In this document: positions 49,486 to 60,239 of the stretch, piece by piece
How the letters are laid out: the number at the start of each line of letters is the position of its first letter
Position numbering within the stretch: the first letter of the stretch is position 1
Assembly (NCBI GenBank): GCA_016858145.1
Contig: JAEHOE010000109.1
Span: 372,001-436,000 of the forward strand
Direction: 5' to 3'
Origin: Edaphochlamys debaryana
Lineage: Eukaryota > Chlorophyta > Chlorophyceae > Chlamydomonadales
Length of the DNA: 64,000 nucleotides
Notes under the pieces: generated by a model
Seen by the model: the letters and a program-made list of their open reading frames with translations, nothing else
Told to the model about the DNA's origin: nothing
Database searches by the model: none
Position numbers and translations under genes: made by a program

Positions 49486-51590
49486 TGGCCTACGGAGGCG
49501 GTGAGGCTGCTGATCCGACACCAGCCATTGGGGCACGGCTCTTTGGCAGCACTTGCGTGAGGCACGCACACTCACAGGCTGTGAGAACTTATTGTACCTT
49601 CATCGGCGTTCGTTGGAGACTTTGCAATGGGCACTGCGGACTTGGCGGCTTTGAGATGAGCAATGCTGAACCAGTTGCGGCAGTTCAAGGGGGCTTTGCA
49701 AGCGTTTGACAAGGTGTCAAGCTGGCCTGCTGGTACATGTGGGTCAAACTTGCTGATGGGGTTCAGGACCTAGCCCTCACTCGCCTGGTCGGTTGGTGGG
49801 CCAGTCCAGTGCACTGGCTGAACGGCCAAAGTCACTATTTAAACCCGGCCCTTACTCCAACGGCCCCTCAGAGGTCAGGCCTCATCAGCCTGTCCTCGGG
49901 GGGACGCATACACCTCCGCCGGCACTAAGGGGCAAAAGGGGCAAGTAAGAAGGGGAGGAAGGCGTGGGGCTTGAGGGCACGGATGTACCGCACCTGTTTA
50001 GAAGGCGAGCTATGTTGTTGTGTTGGTCCGCGGCGGGCTGGGCTGCTGTGAGACTCGATGTGAGACGCAGTGGATTAGACAGATGTGCAGGAAGAAGACG
50101 GGTTGAGACGGTTAGCTGTGGCCAAGTCATTGTGTGAAGCACTGATGCAGGGACGGATCGGGCGATTACTCAGTACGCATGCAGGGGGACGCAGCGCCCA
50201 TTGTGGTGCATCTTTGGTTACTCCTTAGTCGCTCTGTCCTGGCCTGTCGTAAGGCGGACAACTTATGGGGGGCCGGAGTCTGCGCGGGGGTGCGTGGCTG
50301 CGACAAGTGTGGTGCGGCGCAGGTGCAGACAGGAACAAGCTTCCAACCCATGGCATCGTGAGCGTCTAGCTGCTTAGTGAGTGGAGTGCGAATGGTCCAG
50401 CTTTCAAAGACCGGTGTGGCACGCTTCATGCTCAAGGCGGAGTGCCGCCCCAGATTGAGGGTCTGAGGGCGCTTACAGGAGCCCGTGCAGACTGAACTCA
50501 CTGAAGAGCAGGACCTTCAAGCGTAAACAGAAAGGTTCTTCAAGCGTGACTGCATCACTGCGCAGCAGCGCAGGGCATCAGCCTGTGTAATCTCTCCCTC
50601 CCAGGTTATTCCTGCCCAGCATCTGCCTCGCTCGGTTCATGACGAGTCCACCATGCCGTCCTTGCAAGGTACCCCTCCAACCAAGCGTGTCACAGCACGT
50701 TTTGCCCGGGTGCCCCTCACCTGCGCTCACTCACTCTTGAGTCCAGACCTTCCCCCAAGGCAACGCGCAAGCCAAACTATGAGGAAGTCTTTGTAAGCCG
50801 TGCAAGGCATGCAAGCTGCAACTCCCCTGCCCGAATTCATACCAGTCCGCCACATCCAGGAAGCCGCGTCCAACGGACGCGGCCTTATTCAGGTGGCATT
50901 CGGGCCATGCTGCACCCTTTGCCGCCAGTGGAGACTTGTTCCCTCCGTCCCGTGTGCATGTAGGCAAAAGCGCCCGCAAAACTGGGCGTCATTGATGACA
51001 GCATAAGTACGTACATCAGTTTCTGCGTGCTTGATCACTCCACAGTTGGATAGCAGTGATACGTGATGTCAGGTAGAGCGGGATGACGATCCCAGTCAAC
51101 GGCTGGGCCGGTGCAACCCTCAATTCCCCTGACAGGAGTCCCACAGGGTTTCCAGGCATACCGTGTCCGGCGGCCGATGGGCTTAGCGCCTGCGCCTTGC
51201 GATCTGGAGTGGATCCGACGCCAAGCGTGCCCATTCGTCGCCCAGCATACAAGCCATACATTAAAAGTGCACTAAAGTAGTCATGCATTCAGCAAGTAGC
51301 AGAAGCATTGCCAGGATCAGCCCCGCTGCCCATGGCGGCTTCATCCTCCCCTGCCACACTCCATGCCATGCACATGCACCCGCCTTGAAAGCGGCATGCT
51401 GCGTATGGTGCTTGCATTTACTAACGGTGTTACAAGGAGCAATCAAACCAAAACGTCCCTGCATTGTGCCGCAAAGCGTGTAAGCGCGTGTGCATGTGCC
51501 ACCATGGGCGTACCTACCCAGACCCCTACGCACAACATGCCCCGCCCAGGCCCTTCGCAAGGCCAGCCCAGCCACGCACGGACTGGCGCG
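49486..51590. other. Intergenic region, nothing recognised
   Basis: About 2.1 kb between two convergent genes. It has lower GC than its neighbours and only short unconvincing frames. TGTAA at 50586-50590 is the nearest chlorophyte-type polyadenylation motif to the upstream gene but is 1.1 kb away. No RNA gene or mobile element could be identified by eye. Confidence 0.4.
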
Positions 51591-53699
51591 CTACGGACCC
51601 GGCGGTTGCCCCAAGCACGCCCCTAACAGCCACGCAAGGCCCCTTCTCCTCCCTGGCAACTGCCCAGATGCGTGAAGGCTGCTACACGCCGCTCCTGCAG
51701 GCGGCTGGACCGCCAAAGACGCCAGGTTCTCGCCCGGGCCCGCAGCGGAGCTCTGTGCCTCCTCGGCCTCCGCCTCCGCAGGCGCCGTCGGAATGTCTTC
51801 CAGGCCAACCAGCAGCTGCGCCCGGGGCTTGACGTCCGCGCTGCTGGTCGACGTAGACGAGCCACGCGCACAGGCCACGCCGGCCCAGATGGCAGGCGTG
51901 GGCGGCAGCGGCTGCGACACTGCAGTGAGCTGGCCGACCGAGCGATAGCCCGGGGCGACCGGGCCCAGCAAGGAAAGCCCGGCCCCCATCACCCCCCCCC
52001 CGGCTGCGTCGTCCGAGTAGCCCACGTCTGTGCGATAGCGGGCCCGGCTGTGCCCCGACTGCACGGGATCGCGCGGCTCCGCCTCCTGTGGCCCCCCCGA
52101 GCCCCAGGGGTTCCCCAGGGCCCCGCAGTCAGGTCCCCAGGCGTCACCGTCCAGGTCCCAGGGAGCGCTGGCCCACGGCCGGGCGCCACAGCAGGACTGA
52201 GCGGCGGGCGCAGGCGCGGGCAGCGGCAGGGCGCGCGCCGGCCCTGGCTTCGGCCCCAAGCCCTGGCGCCCCGAGTAGCTGGCGCCCCCAGTGTCTGAGG
52301 GCTCGGGCAGGGGCTCGAGGAGCTGCGCAGCCGCGAGCGCCTCGAGCGCCTGGGCTCCCTCCGTGTGGGCGGGGGTGGCCGCGGCAGGCTCGACGGAGGG
52401 CCTCAGCGGCAGGCTGTCTCGCTCGCCGTCTTGTGCTGGGGCAGATTCAGGGCCCGGGCACCATGAGCCGTCCTCCGCTCCCGGCGCAGGAAGCTCGGCG
52501 ACGGGCGAGGGCGGAATCTGCAACGGCCGCGTCATGGTCCGCTGTATGGGGTTGGACGTGTCCAGGCTGAGCTGGCAAATGTACTGGTACTGCCGCTGCG
52601 TCCGCGTGTCGGATGTTGCCGTGCCCATGTTGATGAGGAGGTTCCCCGAGGAGAGCCCGGCACCCGTGGCGTCAAGATCCCACGTGTCGTTGAAGGGATG
52701 CAAGAGGTGGTTGCGCGCGTGACTGCCGCCACTCACAGGCGCGGCGGGCACGGCGCTGCCTGGCGCCAAGCTGACGGGGCCAACGGCGCCGGCCTCCGCC
52801 GCCGCCTCCGCGCCGGGTGTTGCGTACACGAGGAACGGAGTCCGCGGCGGCTGCGGTGATGGGGGCGGGAAGCGCAGCATGTGGCTCCCGCAACGCAGCA
52901 GGCTGTCAGCCCGAGCGAAGCCTGCGCGTGCGGGCGAAGCTTGGGCCGCCCCCGGCCGCCCAGGGCAGCCGGCGGGGGTTGCGCCGTGCGCCGAGACTGC
53001 TGGAGGCTGGCTGGCGGCTACGGCAGAGGCGTCCGGAGCTCCGGAGCCCAGTAGCACCTGCTCAACGCTTAGAGCTGCCATGTACGGCTGGCTGCCCGGT
53101 GCGGGTCCCGTCGGATTAAGAGACGGCTCCATTGCTGCAGCGTACTCCTCGTGGCCTCGCGCACCCGAGGCCGCGCGTCCCAGCCCCATCTGGCTGAGGC
53201 CGTTGCAGCAGCGGCCTTGGGCGGGCTCCACGTACCAAGCGCACTTGTAGTCAGCAGACAAGGTGTCCAACTCGGCGCCGCCGGCGTCGCGTTCCGCGCC
53301 TCGATCCCGCCTGCCCAACGCAACCGGCCGCAGCGCGGCTTGCCCGGGCAGGGGCCGCACCGCCGCATCGACTCTGGCACCGCCCCGGTGCAGGGCAGCC
53401 AGGAGCACAGCAGCGGCACCGTCAGCTGACCCGGGCCAGGCCTCCGCAGTGTTCGTGGTGGAGAGGAGGTGCGGCAGCACCGCACGCTGGCTTCCTGGCC
53501 GGGAAGACGGGGGTGTTGGTGGTCCCGGGAAAGCCGGGCGCTGCCGGGCGCTGGTGGCGCCAACGCGCGGGCACAGCTCCAGGATCACGAGCTCGTGCGG
53601 GCGGGGGCTGCCAAAGGCGGCTTCTGCCGCGTCCTGAGGTGGGGCAGCAGGCGGGGGGTCATTTGGCCCGTTACAACCCTTGACGCACGCACAGATCAC
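51591..53699 (-). CDS. Hypothetical Ala/Pro/Gly-rich protein, single-exon ORF of 702 aa
   Basis: This uninterrupted 2109-nt frame is more than twice as long as any shadow frame in the window, so it is probably coding, at least in part. The start at 53699 (MICACVKGC) is simply the first Met; upstream exons are possible. Composition is Ala, Pro, Gly and Ser-rich. Less biased islands are ELVILELCPRVG (~37-48), LSADYKCAWYVEPAQGRCC (~150-168) and INMGTATSDTRTQRQYQYIC (~347-366) followed by QLSLDTSNPIQRTMTRPLQ. There is no signal peptide or membrane segment. I recognise no family. It lies downstream of KAS III in the same orientation, about 2.2 kb away, and converges on the proline-rich glycoprotein gene. 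Confidence 0.55.
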   Translation of the reverse strand: MICACVKGCNGPNDPPPAAPPQDAAEAAFGSPRPHELVILELCPRVGATSARQRPAFPGPPTPPSSRPGSQRAVLPHLLSTTNTAEAWPGSADGAAAVLLAALHRGGARVDAAVRPLPGQAALRPVALGRRDRGAERDAGGAELDTLSADYKCAWYVEPAQGRCCNGLSQMGLGRAASGARGHEEYAAAMEPSLNPTGPAPGSQPYMAALSVEQVLLGSGAPDASAVAASQPPAVSAHGATPAGCPGRPGAAQASPARAGFARADSLLRCGSHMLRFPPPSPQPPRTPFLVYATPGAEAAAEAGAVGPVSLAPGSAVPAAPVSGGSHARNHLLHPFNDTWDLDATGAGLSSGNLLINMGTATSDTRTQRQYQYICQLSLDTSNPIQRTMTRPLQIPPSPVAELPAPGAEDGSWCPGPESAPAQDGERDSLPLRPSVEPAAATPAHTEGAQALEALAAAQLLEPLPEPSDTGGASYSGRQGLGPKPGPARALPLPAPAPAAQSCCGARPWASAPWDLDGDAWGPDCGALGNPWGSGGPQEAEPRDPVQSGHSRARYRTDVGYSDDAAGGGVMGAGLSLLGPVAPGYRSVGQLTAVSQPLPPTPAIWAGVACARGSSTSTSSADVKPRAQLLVGLEDIPTAPAEAEAEEAQSSAAGPGENLASLAVQPPAGAACSSLHASGQLPGRRRGLAWLLGACLGQPPGP

Positions 53700-55904
53700 G
53701 TAAGTTGCCTCATTGCCCTAGTCTGGCCCCGCAGCTCACCATTCGACTATTAGAAGTCAGCTCGCGAATGCAGGCCACGCTGGCGCAAGAGCCACCCCGC
53801 GGATGGTCGCCGGTGTGCCACATCACAGGCCGCCCGCGTCCTGCAGGTAACCAAGGCGACAGACTGTAAGCGCCCCCAAGGCGTCAGGCGCGGATGACGG
53901 ACGTGACACGGACTGCTGCATGCTGCGCCCATGGCAGCCAGGGCCCGCCCACTGCCATTGCTGGTTTGCTATAGGTGGGATGCCGGTTCAGAAAGCAGAA
54001 GCAGGCGCTGCTTAGGACGCAAGGTTTGGAATTTGCAGAATTGCGCAAGGACGCGGCAACGAAGCAAAGCCGCGGCACCAACCTGTAAAGGAGCGTAGAC
54101 GCTAGACGCCTGGTCCGCCCGCGGTCGATAGCCACATAGCGGGGCGGCGCAAGAGTCCGAGTCGGCCAGCTCCAAGCAGAGTTTCCTTGGGTGTGCGCTA
54201 GTGTGCGCTAGGGCAGCCTTGTGTGTACTCCTATTATGGTGAAGAGTTCAAATGTGAATTAGGATTCCTCTCGGGCAGAGGGAAAAGCGCGTTCCCGCCG
54301 TGACGCACGTCGACGCGAATCTCAGTCCGACAAAACTGCGCCTGGCCGCGTCCCGCCCCGCCCCGACCCGACCCGCCCCGAGCCGCCCCGAGCCGCCGCA
54401 CGACACAACGCCGGGATCAGGCTCAAATGCAACTCTCCAGTACAGGTTTATCCTGCCATCGTGAGCCCCACGCACTGGATGGCATGGCCGCCTGGTGACT
54501 GCGGGCCCAGAGCCGCGCGTGCCCTCGTCATTTGCGTCGAACTTTGCTTTGACAATGTGTCTCTCAACCAACCTCCTCTTGCAATCACCTGCCCAGATCT
54601 GACCATACCCCCTGCTGGTGTACCTCGTCCGCGCCTCCCGCGACCGTCGGCGGTGGCCTAGTCCTTGACCGCCCGGATGCACTTTGCTACCAGCCTGCGC
54701 CCTGGCACCGCGCAACAGCGCTTAACAACGACGCGCCTGAAGCGACGGGCTGCGGTCTCCGCAACCCTGCCCCTGCCTGCAGACCGGCTCCCCACTAAGC
54801 TTCCCAACTGTGGGGGACGTGATGGCGTCTCTCGGTATCTGGCATCACCCCGCTGCGGGCCGGGGGACCTGCGCCAAAAGGGGAAGTGTTCGTAGCCTCA
54901 CAGCGGACTGAGCCAGACAGCCAGTGCAAGAATGCAGTGCGAGGATGCAGTGGGCTCAGGGTGGGCTCTCCAGTAGAATCCGCAGCAGCTATGGCCTAGG
55001 AGCTCAGTCCTCTGCCCCCTGCCATCGCCCACCCGCCCCATGTCCGTCCATGACTCCCTGGGGACAGCCGCCTGGAGGCTCTGGAGACACAATGCTAGGC
55101 ACTCTGGGGGCTCCCTCGGGGACTGAGGGCACAGGGGACAGAGGAATTGGATGCCGCACTGCCAACGACGCCGAGTACAGACTGCAGAGCTGCAGGCGCC
55201 AAGGACTAGGCCACGCCACGTCTTACAAGCGGGCCATACAGGCGGGCAAGCCGTGAGCGCGGAGCTACCGTATCCACGCCGCACTCAGCAGCCCCACAGA
55301 TCCGGGTCCCGATACATCGGCCCCCCACCCATCCCGGTTTGCTTTCGTCCCTCAAGTACACCCGGGGTTGGTATCCTGCCGCTCACGGAGCCCAACAGGC
55401 ATCCCCCAACTGCCCTAGCCCCCATTAGTGTCTACAGATCGCCTCCGGTGACCACCCCAAAGCCCCCAGCCCACTATGCGTTCCCCCTCTTTTCCCAACG
55501 CACCCGAGGTGCGTGTCCTGCCCTGCAAGCTACAGCCCGGCGTTGCACGGACCTGCCCGACCCCACCAGGCGTCCCAACAGATCACCCCACAGGCCCACA
55601 ATCCTCAACAGCCTACCCGCGGCACCCTCGCTGCCCCTGCTCCTCCGCGTCCCTTGGGCGAGCGCCCGGCGCTCCCAGGAACCGCGCGCGGCTCCCTCGG
55701 GCAAGCAGCTCCCCAGGCCCGGCGTGTTGCTTCCTGAGACGGGAGCCCGCTGCCGTCTCGGCAGCGCAACCTCCCTCCCGCCACACCTCCGCAATCCACG
55801 CCCCGGGCCGTCAAGGAGGCGCTGACCCCGGCCCTCCGGTCCCAGCTCTACTCCGCCACCCAGGGCCGGGGCGGGCACTCCGAGGTGGCTGCAGGCACTC
55901 CCGC
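53700..55904. other. KAS III 3' flank and intergenic region
   Basis: About 2.2 kb. A TGTAA on the minus strand (55223-55227) could end KAS III transcripts with a ~680-nt 3' UTR. Near 54345-54400 there is a run of CCGCCCC/GACCCG/GAGCCGC simple repeats. Frames here on both strands are low-complexity and unconvincing. Confidence 0.45.
55223..55227 (-). terminator. Putative polyadenylation signal (TGTAA), KAS III
   Basis: TGTAA on the minus strand about 680 bp after the KAS III stop; short motif, weak evidence. Confidence 0.3.
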
Positions 55905-58900
55905 TCAGCCCCACCGCACGATGGCCCCAGCCCACGTGAGCCCAGCGCCGAAGCCCGCCATCGCCAGCTGCGAGGGCGGGGCGGGCAGCAAGGGGGGGCG
56001 CAAGGAGGAGTAAGACAACTAGACCGATCGATTGTGCCAGAGCGCCCTTGCTCCTGACCTGAAACCCTCCTTCCTTCCTCCCGCCTTGTCCCATACCATC
56101 ATGTTACAGTCCGCCCTTGCTTTCCGTTCCCTGCCTGCCCCGTTACCTCCCCTCCCCCTCCCTCCCGGTAAGTACTCGGCGGTATGTACCTCTCCACGCA
56201 ACGCTTCCCTGCCGCTCAGCAACAACCCCCCCCCACACACACACACACACCACCCCCACCCCCCCGCCCCCCCTCTCCCCACCTTGTCCCCCGGCTGGAT
56301 GCGGCCGTTGCGCACCGCCTCGTCCAGGGCCAGGGGTATGGAGGCGGCGCTGGTGTTGCCGTACTGGGCCAGGTTGGACACCACCCGCTCGGGGGGCAGG
56401 CCCAGGCGCTGGGGGTGGGTGGGGGGTACAGCGGGGCAGGGAGGTGGGCTGAGGTCAGGGAGGAGAGGCGGTGAGGGTGGTGCGGGAGGTCCGTGCAAGC
56501 AGGGCTGGGGAACAGCAGGCTAGAAACAGCGCAGGCGGCCCAGCGTGCGCCCGTGCTGCTAGTGGTCGTCCTTGAGTGTTCCTAGCATTGCCGGCCCTGG
56601 GCCCCGTAGGCGCCTGCAACCACCCTGACTTCCAAGCCTTCGCCTGCGAGCCGAGTCCCGGAAGCCTAGATGCGTACAACCCACCTCCCGTCTCCCGCCG
56701 CCTCCCAACCGCAGTGCACCAAGTCCAGCACACACTGGCACAGCCCCTGCCCCTCCCCGCGCCCCTCTCCGCCGCCCCCACCTGCGCCGCTGCGTCGAGG
56801 ATGCGCTGGTTGGCCTGGTGCATGACCAGCCAGTCCACCGACTCCTGGGGGCGAGGGGTGGGTGCAGACGGGGGTCAGAGGGGAGCGAGGAAGAGCAGGG
56901 CGGCGGACCGGGGGGGGTCGCCACGCGGTGTCGCCAACCAGCGCACACGCAGTGAGGCAGAGCGGGACGGCAGCCCTCTTCCCAGTGCGCTCCGCCTTCG
57001 CCGCCCTTTGCTGTGCGCATGTCCAGACCCCCTGCCGGCCTAGCCTTCACTCGCCTTTTGCAGCCCGGCGTTTTCAAGGGCGCTGTCAATCACCTGCGGA
57101 GGCAGCATGGGAGGCGGTTGTCAGGAGCGCATCGCAGCGTGTCACACAGCCGTGCACGGGCCTGCTGCCTGCAGTGAAGGCGGCGGTCCGCCTGCTCTGC
57201 CCGGACCCAGCCACGCCGTGCTCCACTTGACTTCTGCCCTCTGCATTCTCCTCTCTCAACACAGCAAATGACCACTCCACACAGCAGCTCCACTTGCAAC
57301 CCCTTTTGCCCCCTTGCAACGTCCTTCCTACCCTCGCAACCCCCCTCCGGACCCCGCAACTCCCTCCGCAACCCTCCTCCCGCCCCCGCAACCCCCTCCC
57401 GTCCCGCAACCTTCTCCGCAACCCCCCGGCCGCCCCTGCAACCCCCCTGCCGCCCTTGCTAACCCTTCGCAACCCCCCTCCCGCCTCTGCAACCCCCTGC
57501 CGCGCCCGCAACACCCTCCGCAAACCCCCTTCCGCCCACGCAACCCGCCTCCGCAACCCCCTCCCGCCCCACAACCCCCTCCGCAGCCCCCCTGCCGCCC
57601 CTGCGACCCCCCTCCCGGCCCCGCAACCCCCTCTCCCCCCCCACCGTGGGCACGGTGCGCACAGCGAACTTGAACACGTCCTGCCCCGCCATGTAGATGT
57701 TGGCGTAGGAGGCGTGCGAGGAGGGGGCGGAGCCCTCCGTCAGGGGCTTGGCACCGGAGCCTGGGCGCAGAGGGAGGGGAGCCGGGGGGCCAGAGGCGCG
57801 GTTTGGGTGTACGGCGTGGTGCCGCTGGCGGCAATCGGGTGGGGGCCACTTGCTTGTACCCCAGACCCCGTGCGTCCTTTCGCCTGGGGCCTGAGCAGCC
57901 CTTGCCGCTTGCATGCGCACCCCTCTCTGAGAGTTATGTCGGCGACCGATGCGTTGGTCGGCCGCGATTGATGTACAGCCGACGGGCGATTCGCCCTTGC
58001 TCCTTGCCTGCAACTATCCCTATCCCACGCACCCAGGCCGGTTCCCCTGCACCCGGCCGTGCCTTGCTCCGTATCCTCGCCCCACGCGCCCCCCACCAGA
58101 CCGGCGCGCACCCGAGTACATGCAGTGGAGGTGCTTGTGCCCCGTGCCGTCGCTGCCCATCGACATGCCAATGATGGCACCCTGGAGCGGAGGGCGGGGG
58201 TGGGGCCAGGGCCGCAAGGGAGCGTTCAAGCGAGCTCATCGCTGGGGTCATTGGAGCTCGGGTCAGGGCGCAAACACACAAACCACCCAGAGGGCCACCA
58301 CAGGGAGCTTGCAGAACCCGCAGGCCTACAGTCCCGGCCCGTTGCGCGAGGGCTCACCGGGGCCGCGGGGTCAGGGTTTGCCCGCATCAACACCGCTCCG
58401 CAGGCGTCCCCAAACAGGATGCATGTCCCTGCATGGCAGCAGAAGCAACTCATGAAGTAAGAAAGTGCCAACATTCGATCGCTCCCGGGCTTGCCTGGGA
58501 TGAGCTAGGGCCTTAGCTGTGGGTGGCGGTCACAGCTCTGCATCCAACGAGCGGCTCCGCGCAGCAGTGCCCGCCTCCCCCGCATGCTGCCCCCCCTCTG
58601 CCCCCCCTCTGGACCAGCGCTTGCATAAGCATGGTTCAGGTCCCCGCCACAACCCACCTCGGTCGCGCCAGTCCACGAATCGCGACAGCGCATCGCCGCC
58701 AACGATCAAGATGTTCTTGTAGGTCCCGCTCCGGATAAACTGCGAAGCAGTCACCAGGCTGACCATGAAGCCGCTGCACGCGGCAGTGATATCAAATGCC
58801 ACGGCATTGCTGGCGCCGATAGCCGCTTGGACCTGTGGAGGCGGGCGGCGGGAGGCGGGATGGCGGACAGGGGCGGCGGTTGGCTGGGCCTACACAAGGA

Positions 58901-59720
58901 GGGCCCCACACACAAGCCAGGCCTAAAACCATGTCCGCTCTTGCCCTGCCCCCCTTCCAGCACGTCGCTCTACACCAGACCCCGAACACACAAGCCGTTT
59001 CCCCAAGCACGGAAGGGCAGGACGGGGTCGACGCACGAAAACGCCTGCGAACGTGCCAACGTCAGCCCAACCCTCCGCCCGAGCAGCCCGAGCGTCCCGT
59101 GACGACGGCTATATTGTGCAGCCCAACGTCAAATGTTACGATTCGGCAACGCTGGCGGCCGCGAGCTGACGGCTGATAAACCATTTGCCATGCCCCAAGG
59201 CACACAACGCAAGGCGATCAGCCATGCCAATTGTGTCAAGTTATTTGTTGAGATCAGGTCCAGGCCGGCTCCAGGTCCGGGGAGCGTGCGACGGGACCGC
59301 GACGAGCGCCGCGAGCGTTACCGTGGCACTGGCGGCCCCTTACCCCTCCCCGCGCACCAGGCAAGCGTTGCCGAAGGTATCGTCCGCAGAAGAGGTCGCC
59401 ATCAGCACCAGATCAACCTCTTTCGGGTCTACCTTGGCCATCTCCAGCGCCCGCTGGGCGGCGAGCGCTGCGTGCTGCCCGAGCGTCTCGTCCTTGCCCA
59501 GCACATGACGCTTCTTGATACCCGTGCGTGTCGTGATCCACTCGTCGTTCGTGTCCACGAGCTTCTCAAGGTCATGGTTGGTGAGGAAGGTCGCCGGCAC
59601 GCTGCTACCCACGCCCACAAGCTGCTCCACGGCCTTTCCTACTCGACACACTTGCAGCGATCGCCGAGACGTCGGCGCGTGTCGCAGCCCGGGCTGCGGT
59701 CTGAGGGCCGACAGCCTCAT
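55905..59720 (-). CDS. KAS3: Beta-ketoacyl-ACP synthase III (KAS III, FabH), plastid
   Basis: Condenses acetyl-CoA with malonyl-ACP to start type II fatty-acid synthesis in the plastid. Exons in transcript order: 59720-59358, 58832-58658, 58428-58358, 58181-58112, 57760-57645, 57093-57055, 56844-56782, 56408-56283, 55967-55905; 1086 nt, 361 aa, a normal length including a short Arg/Ser-rich transit peptide (~1-25). The catalytic triad is visible: Cys in ITAACSGF (~140), His in VMHQANQRI (~287) and Asn in [10 protein letters not shown] (~317). Also seen are [11 protein letters not shown] near the start, [12 protein letters not shown], and the C-terminal [16 protein letters not shown]. Exon 6 codes only 13 residues ([13 protein letters not shown]) and is followed by a GC donor (AAG|GCGAGT); the frame then meets a stop and no GT donor keeps phase. 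Intron 5 holds a G-rich minisatellite on the transcribed strand. Head-to-head with ODA16. Confidence 0.93.
56228..56256. repeat. CA microsatellite in KAS III intron 8
   Basis: A C-run followed by an uninterrupted (CA)n tract and then C-rich sequence, wholly inside the intron between 56282 and 55968. Confidence 0.85.
57291..57640. repeat. Minisatellite in KAS III intron 5
   Basis: About 350 bp of imperfect repeats of a ~17-bp unit reading GCAACCCCCTCCCGCCC on the plus strand, so the pre-mRNA carries G-runs spaced by TTGC. It fills most of the intron between exons 5 and 6. Confidence 0.85.
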
Positions 59721-60239
59721 TTGGGAAGCACGCCGAGACCTATCAGCAGTGCTAGAAATGAGGTAGTTTGTTCAAAAGGGGTTTGGGTTGGGCGGCGGGG
59801 TAGCGGGGGCTTGAGTGTCGAGCTGGCGCCTGCAACCCCCATGCAGGCGCTGGAAAATGCATCACCCCACCCGCCCCTGCCTCACCGCTATTGCTTGATA
59901 GGCTAGCGCTATAGGATCACACTTTGATAAACGTAGCAACGATACTGCCGGTCCGCAACGCCCAGTCCACATTGCAGTCCACATTTGTGCAGCCCCTGGT
60001 CTTCCGCACGGGGCCGTGGCGGGGCTCTAGGACCTACAGTAGCCGTGCTGGGTCTGGCCTCTCACTCCAGCATCCCCTGAGGCCAGGCCGGGCACTCCAG
60101 AGTTGACCGCGCGCCTTCAGTAGCCAAGCCTGCTCTGACTCCCACCTAGACCCCTCACTTGCGCCTCTTAGTTGCCGTAGCGCTCCTGGCCCGGTCTTAG
60201 AGCTCGCACTGCGGCGGAGGGCCGCGCGAGGTCTGGACC
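59721..60239. promoter_or_regulatory. Divergent promoter region, KAS III (-) / ODA16 (+)
   Basis: 519 bp between two divergent start codons. No recognised element could be named; an AT-richer patch lies near 59905-59945. Confidence 0.5.

Noticed and set aside
51672..52570. Plus-strand open frames of 160-208 codons opposite the 702-aa ORF
   Set aside because: They are shorter, overlap the longer minus-strand frame, and show Arg/Ala-rich composition typical of antisense shadows in GC-rich DNA.
54248..54715. Minus-strand frame of 155 codons
   Set aside because: It spans simple CCGCCCC-type repeats and has no protein-like features.
55151..55825. Plus-strand frame of 224 codons near the KAS III 3' end
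   Set aside because: Low-complexity Pro/Arg composition, antisense to the likely KAS III 3' UTR, no homology recognised.
57294..57971. Plus-strand frame of 225 codons over the KAS III intron 5 repeat
   Set aside because: It is a translation of the minisatellite (Pro/Thr/Ala repeats), antisense to KAS III.
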